A DNA stretch of 64,000 nt from DSYU01 sp964437595 (GTDB taxonomy: Bacteria; Chloroflexota; Anaerolineae; Anaerolineales; Anaerolineaceae): contig CAYTHO010000022.1 in the NCBI GenBank assembly GCA_964437595.1, positions 1 to 64,000 on the forward strand. The letters run 5' to 3'. Under the pieces are notes generated by a model. The model had not been told where the DNA came from, searched no databases, and saw only the letters and a list, made by a program, of their open reading frames with translations. Positions 17,401 to 24,463 of this stretch are shown piece after piece. Both the position numbers and the translations under genes were made by a program. Within the stretch, counting starts at the first letter, position 1; the number at the start of each line of letters is the position of its first letter.

Positions 17401-17952
17401 GCGGCCCACGGTTTCCAGCAGAATCTGGTCGTTCGTATCGAAGGCAGGCACGGCTTCGCCGCCATTGGAGCGCCGCTCGGCTTTGATCAGGCCGATCACT
17501 TCGCCGCTCAACCCGCGCATCGGCACGCCCAGGAAGGTTTTTAGCACCAGCTTGGCATCTGGGAGCATCTCTGGGTCGTGCTTGCCAGAGTAATGGGGGT
17601 GCTTGTTCAATTCTTCCGGGCTGCGCGCCAGGAAAGACTGCCCTTTAGACAATATCCAGCCGGTGAGGCCCAACTTTTCTTCAGGGTGGGCCGGAACGTC
17701 CGGCACCTGCTGCATGGGCACCACCCGCACCGTGCCAATATTGATAAATTGTTTTTGATAGCCAAAACCGGCCCGTTGGGTGGCGGTTTCTCCGGAATCA
17801 TCGATCATAAAGATCGAAGCCGCGCTGGCATGCAGTTCTTCAGCTACCCGGCAAATGATACAGTCCAGAAGTTCGGGAAGAGTCGAATCAGGACGAAGAT
17901 TCCGAATCAACTGCGATTGGATCTCCGTTGAGATCTTTAAGGTATTGTACAT
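14446..17952 (-). CDS. Triple-GAF sensor with ORC/STAND-like ATPase domain
   Basis: This is a 1168-aa soluble protein. Three GAF domains lie at about 25-190, 225-385 and 410-580. Each carries the same insertion with an HPH or HPHH motif (118-120, 312-314, 507-509) followed by G-x-x-D. Residues 590-790 are a helical linker. The P-loop ATPase has an FFGRQDI entry motif near 805, Walker A GQKRVGKSS (832-840), Walker B MVLLMFDEFE (933-942) and a C-terminal winged-helix-like region. No kinase, cyclase or effector domain is fused. It starts at ATG 17952, has its own strong promoter, and is co-transcribed with the membrane ATPase gene. I infer ligand-gated ATPase signalling; no described system is recognised. 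Confidence 0.8.
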   Translation of the reverse strand: MYNTLKISTEIQSQLIRNLRPDSTLPELLDCIICRVAEELHASAASIFMIDDSGETATQRAGFGYQKQFINIGTVRVVPMQQVPDVPAHPEEKLGLTGWILSKGQSFLARSPEELNKHPHYSGKHDPEMLPDAKLVLKTFLGVPMRGLSGEVIGLIKAERRSNGGEAVPAFDTNDQILLETVGRVASKCVVYQKMAARDEMDAALTAWTRDVINEAAATEGEMDSFLDIIVAVMASVMRADSCAIYLTDPQRKTLTQRAGSGSQILRTVIRSYILPTEEEVRASKEKVGLTAYIAATGETVYARDINELRSHPHHRGGYDKFNFPDVNNTVCGAFLGAPLRVGGTIIGVIKVENTSTIGVPDDRYFSDEARQRFQALNQDVALAIIRIQEQGPTRYQVIRDAQPTIMEILRGGLDVPSLVNKVVTATARLFNARACALFLRDGNYLIQPEWAAVGWATLGPNVRIYELKPIKEETPSNRKDRVGLTVWIAMKPKSFIARSNLELTRHPHHLGHYDEFNFTGAQKCESFMGAPLMVGEKLVGVLKVETKMRERAGEKETTYFSELDELVFDLIAQTAAIALENARLLEAERLADQINREQFNLLPTLHNFGRDRWHSISILNQTAERLRANRPANAQIIDYYAALFKHDFDPQILRNLPAQVGKHAEFLMDGPEATILFQNMSDALELRTISGIIDAANNRQLQTTPHLLDPQFFMAEAARFFIDLKTQVADSLNAQRSDTKYGQTVYTLTEMRKKAEGLPRPEAQIFTRIIEQWLQVIQTAPASLVVQVENPYVTGAAVASGGPFFGRQDIYAWVKSNLRGAGQNNVMVLFGQKRVGKSSILVQLARGKFSEDLRMNQSFPIVPIHIDMQGNWAKSDRDFLHEIVRLIHHHMTEHPLVSKAPDMPGKAAFDNNPSEAFSSFMRAIGGCIDPGMVLLMFDEFEVLDQKVMDGAIHAEIFGLLRHEMQYNPHVGFIVAGSRLLEGTSKPYIALISAFTLQKEVSYLEEEEARDLIRLPLKDRVFIEESAVDELVRVTHGHPLLLQTFCHELILQMNQKNHINFVSLEDTLRVIKQKSKVSGLCVFITNELDPIEMDLATEIANCNEDGQQWVPETRIRAQMQNYSPQQITDGLNHLIARKLIERLVVPASVAGYRGVIPFFSRWIYCLNH

Positions 17953-17988
17953 GGTCGTACTCCGGTTTGGGAGAAGAGTTCTGAAATG

Positions 17989-18017
17989 AGTATATATAAG
18001 ATTGAATGGCGTGTCAA
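17989..18017 (-). promoter_or_regulatory. Promoter of the GAF-ATPase operon
   Basis: On the minus strand, consensus TTGACA (18017-18012) and TATACT (17994-17989) have a 17-nt spacer. The predicted start near 17982 gives a leader of about 30 nt, with CGGAG about 8 nt before the ATG. The -35 overlaps the region upstream of the divergent udk promoter. Confidence 0.8.
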
Positions 18018-18047
18018 ATAGAGAAAGCCTTTCTTCCGGCGGTGGAG

Positions 18048-18053
18048 TATAAT
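18048..18053 (+). promoter_or_regulatory. Leaderless -10 element of udk
   Basis: TATAAT ends 6 nt before ATG 18060, so the predicted transcription start coincides with the start codon. No convincing -35 was seen. GGAG at 18043-18046 lies too far upstream and would not be in the transcript. Confidence 0.55.
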
Positions 18054-18059
18054 CGGGCT

Positions 18060-18722
18060 ATGCCCGATCAAAACAAGCCCCTGGTTATTGGAATTGCTGG
18101 CGGGACGGGTTCTGGCAAGACGACCGTGACCAGCGTTATCTTAAAGCGGGTGGGCGCGCAGCACATCGCGCTCCTGCCGCATGATGCGTACTACCGGGAT
18201 GTCAAGAATCTCACCCTGGATGAGCGCGCGCGGATCAACTACGACCATCCCGATTCGCTGGAAACGGACCTGATGGTGCGCCACATTCACCAGCTGAAGA
18301 ACTGGCAGCCGGTTGAGCTGCCGGTGTACGATTTTACAACCCACAGCCGCACGGAACACACCATTCACATCGAGCCGCGCCAGGTGATCCTGGTGGAAGG
18401 CATCCTGATCTTTTACGAGCCGGAGCTGCGCCCGCTGTTCGATGTGAAAATTTTCGTCGATACCGACCCGGATATCCGCTTTATCCGCCGCCTGCAGCGC
18501 GACATCGTCGAGCGTGGGCGCACCACGGATTCGGTCATTCACCAGTATTTGTCCACCGTGCGGCCCATGCACCTGGAGTTCGTCGAGCCCTCCAAGCGCT
18601 ATGCCGATATCATCATCCCGGAGGGCGGGCTGAACACGGTAGCGATGGATATGGTCACCGCCCGGCTCGAATCACTGCTGCAAGCAACAGGAGTCCAGGC
18701 GCATGAACCCAAACCGGTTTAA
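18060..18722 (+). CDS. udk: Uridine kinase
   Basis: This 220-aa cytosolic kinase phosphorylates uridine and cytidine with ATP or GTP in pyrimidine salvage. Walker A GGTGSGKTT lies near the N-terminus, followed by HDAYYRD and the DHPDSLETDL substrate region. VYDFTTHSR and VEGILIFYEPELR are hallmark uridine-kinase segments, and the lid is RLQRDIVERGRTTDSV. I chose ATG 18060 (MPDQNKPLVIGIAGG); the open frame extends upstream through the promoter. The gene overlaps the MFS transporter gene by 20 nt, suggesting translational coupling, possibly with nucleoside or drug transport. Confidence 0.92.
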   Translation: MPDQNKPLVIGIAGGTGSGKTTVTSVILKRVGAQHIALLPHDAYYRDVKNLTLDERARINYDHPDSLETDLMVRHIHQLKNWQPVELPVYDFTTHSRTEHTIHIEPRQVILVEGILIFYEPELRPLFDVKIFVDTDPDIRFIRRLQRDIVERGRTTDSVIHQYLSTVRPMHLEFVEPSKRYADIIIPEGGLNTVAMDMVTARLESLLQATGVQAHEPKPV

Positions 18723-20196
18723 AGCCTACCTTAACCGTTTATTCGCGCTGGTCAGCCACGGCTCAGGGGCAGGCCAGGCTGAAACCGGGGTGGCCGATCC
18801 AGCGCCGGGCGCGGAGGAGAGAAAGCCCCAACCGCACCTGATCCGCTCGCTGGTAGCGGTCATCGTGGGCAGCCTGATCCTGCGCGCCGCTGCCGGGGCG
18901 ATGGGCGAGAATATCCAGTTTTACTTCAACGCCATCCACGATGCCGCGCTGGACCCCGCGCACCCGCTGCGGGCCATCGTGGGAGACGCGAATGTGTACG
19001 AGATTTCCTATACCATGGGCGGGATCATCATCGGCACCTTTTTCGCCGCCGAGCTGATTGGCGCGCTGATCTTTGGCGCGTGGAGCGACCGCTACGGGCG
19101 CAAGCTGTTCATCATCTTTGGCCCGCTGTTTGGGGCCATCGCGGTGCAGATTACCGCGGTCACCACCGTGGTGTGGCTGCTGGTCTTTACCCGCCTGCTG
19201 GAGGGGCTTTCCACGGCCAGCAACGCCCCCGCCACGCTGGGATATATCGCCGAGAGCACCGCCGATTCGCCCAAGCTGCGCACGCGGGTGGTGGGGTTTT
19301 ACGAAGTGGCCACCATTGGCGGCATGGCGATGGGCTTTTCGCTGGGCGGCTGGCTGTGGCGGCACTTTGGCACGGCGGCGGTGGTGGCGGGCATCCCGCT
19401 GACCAGCCCGGCCTTTGCGATAAACGTGGTGGTGTACCTGGCCAGCCTGCTGATCCTGTGGCTGGGCATCCGCGAGATGGGCGAAAAACGCAAGGCCAGC
19501 AGCGCGCCAGCCGCGTCCGCGATGGATACGCTGCGCCACTACTGGCAGATTGCCAGCAGCCCGCGCGTCGCCAGCTTTGCCCCGGCCTGGATCGCGATCA
19601 ACGCCGTGCTGGGCATCTGGATTAACCTTTCCGCGCGCATCCTGACCGACAAGAGCGGCTTCGCCAACCAGCTTCTGGTGGGCCGCTTCGACAGCCTGGA
19701 GGCCGGCAACCTGCGCGCGATGTACGCGGTCTTTTTCGTGCTGGGCATCCTGATCTGGAGCCTGTTTTTCAGCAACGTCAACCGCACCCGGGCCATGCTG
19801 ATCGGCACGGGCGGGCTGATCGCCTCCTGCATGGTGATTTTCCTGATCAACCACCAGCCCTCGCTGGACGCACCCCTGGTATTCCCGCTGGCGGCGCTGC
19901 TGGTAGTGACCATTATGATCCAGAGCGGCTTCACCCCGGCGGCGCTGGCGCACCTGGCGGATATCACCGAGTCGCACACCGCGGACCGGGGGGCGATTAT
20001 GGGCCTGTATTCCGTATTTTTGGGCCTGGGGCAGTTTATCGGCGCGAGCATCGGCGGCCCGTTTGTGGACTGGCTGGGCGCGGACGGCATGGTGCTGGTC
20101 AACGCGCTGCTGGGGGTGTTCGCGGGGTACCTGGTGTTGGGGATTAACGGCGTCGAGCGGCGGACCGTGGCTGAGGCAGAGGAGCTGTTGGGATGA
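18703..20196 (+). CDS. Major facilitator superfamily transporter
   Basis: This 497-aa inner-membrane protein has about 12 transmembrane helices after a 45-residue hydrophilic N-terminus. The loop 2-3 signature is GAWSDRYGRK and the helix 5 segment is GGMAMGFSLGGWLW. It is probably a proton-coupled exporter. Its start lies inside the end of udk, so the genes are coupled. The substrate cannot be read from the sequence. A palindromic repeat follows, separating it from the convergent DUF4129 gene. Confidence 0.85.
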   Translation: MNPNRFKAYLNRLFALVSHGSGAGQAETGVADPAPGAEERKPQPHLIRSLVAVIVGSLILRAAAGAMGENIQFYFNAIHDAALDPAHPLRAIVGDANVYEISYTMGGIIIGTFFAAELIGALIFGAWSDRYGRKLFIIFGPLFGAIAVQITAVTTVVWLLVFTRLLEGLSTASNAPATLGYIAESTADSPKLRTRVVGFYEVATIGGMAMGFSLGGWLWRHFGTAAVVAGIPLTSPAFAINVVVYLASLLILWLGIREMGEKRKASSAPAASAMDTLRHYWQIASSPRVASFAPAWIAINAVLGIWINLSARILTDKSGFANQLLVGRFDSLEAGNLRAMYAVFFVLGILIWSLFFSNVNRTRAMLIGTGGLIASCMVIFLINHQPSLDAPLVFPLAALLVVTIMIQSGFTPAALAHLADITESHTADRGAIMGLYSVFLGLGQFIGASIGGPFVDWLGADGMVLVNALLGVFAGYLVLGINGVERRTVAEAEELLG

Positions 20197-20206
20197 AAGC
20201 CCGCCC

Positions 20207-20254
20207 GGCGCTGAAGCGACCGGGCTACAACGACCAAGCCCGTTGAAACGGGCT
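20207..20254 (+). repeat. Interspersed repeat with AGCCCG hairpin (copy 1)
   Basis: CTGAAGCGACCGGGCTACAA is followed by CGACCAAGCCCGTTGAAACG and GGCT; the distal part folds into AGCCCGTT-GAAACGGGCT. A diverged inverted copy occurs at 24178-24224. It lies between convergent genes. Confidence 0.65.
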
Positions 20255-20336
20255 GGAAGATTGTGGTTTCCAGGAATTTGGATTTATTCACGATCTTACG
20301 GCTTCCGCTCGCGGCGCGCGTGATTGGAAGGGCGGG

Positions 20337-21746
20337 TTAAGTTTTCTTTTTTATCCGCTTCCAGGCGGCCTCAACCTTTTCCACCTCCTGGCGGGTTTCG
20401 GGGTATTCGCCGTAGCGGATTTTTAGATATTCGCGGGTGATGAGGGCGGCGTCTTCGGCGGGGAACAGCCCGGCCAGCACGGGGAGGAACTCCAGCGGGG
20501 TGACGGATGCGGGCCGCTCGACGCCGCGCTTTTTGCTGAGCACGGTCAACTGGCGGTAGATGTAGCGGATGCGCGCGGCGGCCAGGAGCTGCCCCGGGCG
20601 GCGCCCGCGCATGGAACGCGCGCCGCGCAGGAGGCGCCGGAGCAGTTTTTGCAGCGGGTTCTCCTCCGCGCCAGGCTCGATGCGGCTGGCCTGCTCTTCT
20701 TCCACCACTGCGCGCGCCCGGCTGCCGCGCGCGTACAGCGCCAGCAGGATGCCCAGCGCCAGCACGATCAGCAGCCCGGCCAGGAACAGGCCGCGCGCGG
20801 CCAGGGCATAAGGGACCATTTTTTCCAGCACGCTGATCACGCCTTCCATCAGGCGGGCCACCTGCTCGCTGTAAGGAATATTGCGCAGAAAGTTAATCAA
20901 CTGCTGGAGCAGGTCAGACAGCCGGGGGACGAGGTCGGCCATCAGGAGCAGCAGGGGCGAGAGGATCAGCAGGACGATGCCGGTGAGGACGGCAAAGATA
21001 AAAATCACCACGGCGGAGAGCACCTGGACGATCTGCCCGCCCGCCAGCCGCCCGGCTGCGACCGCCAGGCCCACCAGCGCCAGCGCGCTCAAGAGGATGC
21101 TGGCCATCCAACCCAGGCCAAAGCGCGGGATGCGCCCGCCGCGCGTCTCGCTCAGGCTGGCGACCCGCGCGGCGCTCAAGGCAACCAGCCCGCAGAACAG
21201 GAACAGGTACAGGCCAAAGGCCGCCGGTTGGGGATAGAACGGCGCGAACAGCATGCCGTACAGCAGGAGGAAGACCAGCCCAAGCTGGAAGCTGCCCTGC
21301 GCGGCGCCCAGGCTGGCCGGTTTTTGGGCCAGGGCAAGCCCGCGCCAGGCCAGCAGGAGGACGATGATCCCGTGGTAAAAATAGGCCCCGCCCAGCTCCG
21401 GGTGCAGGATATACTGCACGGGCAGCCCGATAAGCTGCGGGAGGCGGATAGGCCGGCCCAGGAAGAAGACGATTTTGAGGCTGGCAAACACCGCCAGCAG
21501 CAGCCAGGCGGCGAAAACCGCCGCGCGGGTTTGCCGGTTCCAGGGGAGACGCGCCATGCCCTGTACGATCAGCAGGCTGGCGGTCGGGATGGAAAGCAGC
21601 AGGGCGAAGATGCCTGCCCATGGGATGCCCTGCGGTGCAAACAGGGCCTGGTACCACAAGGATAGGTAGGTGGCTTCCATCACCAGCAGCGCGGCGACCG
21701 CCAGCAGGGTCCATAAGCGGGGGGAATTGGCGAGGAAGGCTTTCAC
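20337..21746 (-). CDS. Polytopic membrane protein with DUF4129-like C-terminus
   Basis: This is a 469-aa protein. The first 340 residues hold about ten hydrophobic segments. The C-terminal cytosolic part has the DUF4129 pattern (AARIRYIYRQLTVLSKKRG, then RPASVTPLEFLPVLAGLFP). In related loci this domain terminates transglutaminase-like membrane proteins encoded after MoxR and DUF58 genes. Here no transglutaminase core is visible in the protein or beside it. Its start overlaps the end of the DUF58 gene by 4 nt, so it is the last gene of a three-gene operon. Likely a cell-envelope role, mechanism unknown. Confidence 0.75.
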   Translation of the reverse strand: MKAFLANSPRLWTLLAVAALLVMEATYLSLWYQALFAPQGIPWAGIFALLLSIPTASLLIVQGMARLPWNRQTRAAVFAAWLLLAVFASLKIVFFLGRPIRLPQLIGLPVQYILHPELGGAYFYHGIIVLLLAWRGLALAQKPASLGAAQGSFQLGLVFLLLYGMLFAPFYPQPAAFGLYLFLFCGLVALSAARVASLSETRGGRIPRFGLGWMASILLSALALVGLAVAAGRLAGGQIVQVLSAVVIFIFAVLTGIVLLILSPLLLLMADLVPRLSDLLQQLINFLRNIPYSEQVARLMEGVISVLEKMVPYALAARGLFLAGLLIVLALGILLALYARGSRARAVVEEEQASRIEPGAEENPLQKLLRRLLRGARSMRGRRPGQLLAAARIRYIYRQLTVLSKKRGVERPASVTPLEFLPVLAGLFPAEDAALITREYLKIRYGEYPETRQEVEKVEAAWKRIKKKT

Positions 21747-22942
21747 AGCGGGGGCATCTCCCGGTCAAAGGGCAGGTGCAGGATGTGGATGCCGGGCAGG
21801 TCGGGGGGCGGGGTGGGGTCGAGCGAGACCAGGGTGATGTGCGAGCGGTAGCGGCGCAGGCGCATCAGCGTATCCTGGAGGGTTTCGGGCAGCAGGGCGG
21901 TCACCACCAGGATGGTCGCGCCGAAGGGGATTTCGCTCATCGAGCGCACCAGGAAGGATTCGAAGGGAGCGATCACGTACGGGGTGACCCCGGCCAGGGC
22001 CTGGAGCAGCAGGGTGAGCTGGCCCTGCGCGCGCCCGGGCCGGATGCGGAAGGGCTGGTCCGAATGGGAGAGGCAGCCGTTGGCAAACAGCCCCACCGCA
22101 TAGCCGTCTTCATTGGCCTGGTAGGCCAGGGTGGTGCACACCTTGACCAGGTATTCGAGCAGGTCCTGGTTGTAGCCCAGCCAGAAGTGCACCTCGGTGG
22201 AGACGTTCATGCAGATGACCAGCACGCGGGCGGCCACGGGCTGGTAGACCTTGACCTGCAGCTCGCCGGTGCGGGCGGTGGCGGGCCAGTGGATGCGCCG
22301 GAAGCTGTCTTCCGGGTGGTAGGGGCGGATGCCTATGGCCTGGCTGGGGTCTTCGAACAGCGGGCGGGGCGAGCGGCGGTCGCCAAAGGGGTCTTCCGTG
22401 CGCAGGTGAAAGCGCTCGATGGGCAGCAGTTCGGGGAAAACAGTCAGGTACTGCGGGAGGGGGCGCTCCTCGCGTTTTTCGAATAATCCAAATAAGTCGC
22501 CAGCCTCGAAGGTAAGCGGGCCAAGCTCGTAGATGCCGCGCTTGCGGAAAAGGAGCGTATAGCCGCGCTGGATGCGCTCGTGCCAGCGCAGGCTGTACAG
22601 GTTGACCAGGAAGCCGTGCAGGGGATTATGCGATGGGGCCAGGATGCTGGTATCCGCCGGGCCAACGGCTTCGGGCCATTCATCGCTGGCGCGCAGCCAG
22701 GAGACGGGCAGCAGCTTGTTGTTTTCGATGGTGATGCGCACTTCGGTCTGCTCGCCGGGGAAGCCGCGCGTGTAGCGGAAGCGGCGGGAATAGGCCAGCC
22801 GGTTCAGGGCGCGCCGCCGCCACTGGTGCGCCAGGGCCAGCACCAGGCCGATGGCGACGGAGAAGTAGATCAGCCAGGGGAAGTTCAGCAGCACCCCGGC
22901 CAGGAAGGTGAGGATCAGAACATTCAGCCAGGCGGGGGACAT
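21743..22942 (-). CDS. DUF58 domain protein (MoxR-associated)
   Basis: This 399-aa protein opens MSPAWLNVLILTFLAGVLL with two N-terminal membrane segments. A beta-rich region follows, then the DUF58 hallmark GIRPYHPEDSFRRIHWPATARTGELQVK (given in parts: RPYHPEDSFRRIHW, then ATARTGEL). The C-terminal part resembles a von Willebrand A-like fold. Such proteins act with MoxR ATPases in envelope or chaperone functions. The start overlaps the MoxR stop in a TAATG junction, so translation is coupled. Confidence 0.88.
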   Translation of the reverse strand: MSPAWLNVLILTFLAGVLLNFPWLIYFSVAIGLVLALAHQWRRRALNRLAYSRRFRYTRGFPGEQTEVRITIENNKLLPVSWLRASDEWPEAVGPADTSILAPSHNPLHGFLVNLYSLRWHERIQRGYTLLFRKRGIYELGPLTFEAGDLFGLFEKREERPLPQYLTVFPELLPIERFHLRTEDPFGDRRSPRPLFEDPSQAIGIRPYHPEDSFRRIHWPATARTGELQVKVYQPVAARVLVICMNVSTEVHFWLGYNQDLLEYLVKVCTTLAYQANEDGYAVGLFANGCLSHSDQPFRIRPGRAQGQLTLLLQALAGVTPYVIAPFESFLVRSMSEIPFGATILVVTALLPETLQDTLMRLRRYRSHITLVSLDPTPPPDLPGIHILHLPFDREMPPL

Positions 22943-23880
22943 TACCCTTCCACGGGGACCGGGACGGTGGTGACGATGTCGTTGACGAGTTCCTGGGCGT
23001 TCCGCCCGCGTAACTGCGCCTGGGGCGAGATGAGCAGACGGTGGCACAGCACGGGCGGGGCCAGGCGCTTGACGTCATCCGGGAGAACGTAGTCGCGGCC
23101 CTGGATGGCGGCCCAGGCCTGGGCGGACTGGTACAGCGCCAGCGCGGCCCGCGGGCTGGCGCCCAACTGCACGTCGCTGTTCTGGCGGGTGGCGCGGGCG
23201 ATGGAGACGATATAGTCGCGGACGGAGGCTTCCACGCGCACATTGCGGCGCTCCTGCTGTAGGGCCAGGATCTCCTCCGGCTGGGATACGGGGAGCAGGC
23301 CGGGCAGGGGGTCCTCGGCGCGGAAGCGTTCGAGGATGGTGTTTTCTTCGGCCTGGGTGGGGTAGCCAATCGCCACGCGCAGCAAGAAGCGGTCGATCTG
23401 CGCCTCGGGCAGGGGGAAGGTGCCTTCCAGCTCGATGGGGTTCTGGGTGGCGAGCACGATGAAGGGGCGGGCCAGCGCGCGGGTAACGCCGTCGGCGGTG
23501 ACCTGGCGCTCCTGCATGGCTTCCAGCAGGGCCGACTGGGTGCGCGGGGTGGCGCGGTTGATCTCGTCGGCCAGCACGATCTGGCTCATCACCGGGCCGG
23601 GGCGGAACTCAAACTCCTGGCTTTTCTGGTTGAACCAGCTCAGGCCGGTGACGTCGGAAGGCAGCAGGTCGGGGGTGAACTGGATGCGCCGGAAGGTACA
23701 GCCCAGCGAGGCGGCCAGCGCGCGGGCCAGGGTGGTTTTGCCGGTGCCGGGCACGTCTTCCAGGAGAACATGCCCTTCGCACAATACGGCCACCAGCAGA
23801 AGCTGGATCACTTCGTCTTTGCCAACGATTACCCGCTGGATGTTTTCGAGGATACGCTGGGCAGCAGTCTGGATCATCAT
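22942..23880 (-). CDS. MoxR-family AAA+ ATPase
   Basis: This is a 312-aa protein. Walker A is EDVPGTGKTTLARAL and Walker B is IVLADEINRA. The MoxR-typical segments FTPDLLPSDVTG, ALLEAMQERQVT and FIVLATQNPIELEGT are all present. It is presumed to act as a chaperone-like ATPase that activates a client protein through its DUF58 partner. It is first in the moxR-DUF58-DUF4129 operon. Upstream on the minus strand are a TATAAA (23934-23929) and a 15-bp palindrome at 23905-23919, a possible operator. Confidence 0.92.
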   Translation of the reverse strand: MMIQTAAQRILENIQRVIVGKDEVIQLLLVAVLCEGHVLLEDVPGTGKTTLARALAASLGCTFRRIQFTPDLLPSDVTGLSWFNQKSQEFEFRPGPVMSQIVLADEINRATPRTQSALLEAMQERQVTADGVTRALARPFIVLATQNPIELEGTFPLPEAQIDRFLLRVAIGYPTQAEENTILERFRAEDPLPGLLPVSQPEEILALQQERRNVRVEASVRDYIVSIARATRQNSDVQLGASPRAALALYQSAQAWAAIQGRDYVLPDDVKRLAPPVLCHRLLISPQAQLRGRNAQELVNDIVTTVPVPVEG

Positions 23881-23904
23881 TTTTGCGCTCCATCAACGAA
23901 ATCG

Positions 23905-23919
23905 GACATCAACGATGTC
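23905..23919. promoter_or_regulatory. Possible operator in the moxR leader
   Basis: GACATC and GATGTC are separated by AAC. The related CATCAACGA is also present at 23891-23899. The palindrome lies between a minus-strand TATAAA (23934-23929) and the moxR start codon. The regulator is unknown. Confidence 0.35.
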
Positions 23920-24078
23920 GGATATGTATTTATACACTATTTGATGGGGAAGGGTCACCAATCGAAAGAACAGTTTCGGTTAATCTCTACCAACGGTCGG
24001 TTCGTAGAAAAGTTGTATATTAACGTCAGTTCGATAAGGAATAGGTGAATTTACGATCAATAAGGCGGGCCTAAAGGC

Positions 24079-24224
24079 ACCGCGCTACGCGGTTGCGGTT
24101 CGCTGTGGCGAACCGTGCCTGCCAAGGCAGGCTAAGCGTATTGATTGCGCAAAAAGCTTGCCCGTTTGCTTCTTCTGAGCCCGCTTTCAGCGGGCTTGGT
24201 CCTCGTAGCGCGGCGGCTTCAGCC
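24079..24224. repeat. Stem-loop cluster and second AGCCCG repeat in a 583-bp gene-free gap
   Basis: Three successive hairpins lie at 24079-24093 (ACCGCG/CGCGGT), 24097-24114 (GGTTCGC/GCGAACC) and 24117-24132 (GCCTGCC/GGCAGGC). At 24178-24224 lies an inverted, diverged copy of the 20207 repeat. The gap between moxR and the Nudix gene (23881-24463) contains only these, the adjacent inverted-repeat element and the promoters. I see no gene in it. Confidence 0.65.
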
Positions 24225-24270
24225 CCGTGCGGGCTTATCCCGAACTCACGTTATATTCGGAATAGCTATA

Positions 24271-24401
24271 TTATCGCTGATTACGCTGATTATGGCTTGC
24301 TACGCAAGCTCGATTACGCTGATAAGAGCTTTTTTATCAATGTGTTCTTCTCAGAACGTGGTTTTCTGCGTAATCCGTTCAATCAGCGTAATCAGCGATA
24401 A
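24271..24401. repeat. 131-bp element with 21-bp perfect terminal inverted repeats
   Basis: TTATCGCTGATTACGCTGAT at 24271-24290 (plus one more T) is exactly inverted at 24381-24401. The interior includes GATTACGCTGATAAGAGC, a further partial copy of the arm. It has the size and form of a miniature inverted-repeat element, but no target-site duplication was recognised. It encodes nothing. Confidence 0.75.
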
Positions 24402-24447
24402 AAAAGTTTCTCGCCAACGGTCGTTATAAAGTGATTTACAGATCGGC

Positions 24448-24456
24448 TGGTATAAT
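24448..24456 (+). promoter_or_regulatory. Extended -10 promoter, probably leaderless
   Basis: TGG followed by TATAAT (24451-24456) is an extended -10. The Nudix ATG begins 7 nt later, so little or no leader is expected. Confidence 0.55.
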
Positions 24457-24463
24457 CACCAGC

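Noticed and set aside
24271..24401. Insertion sequence
   Set aside because: There is no transposase frame and the element is only 131 bp, so only a miniature inverted-repeat element can be supported.
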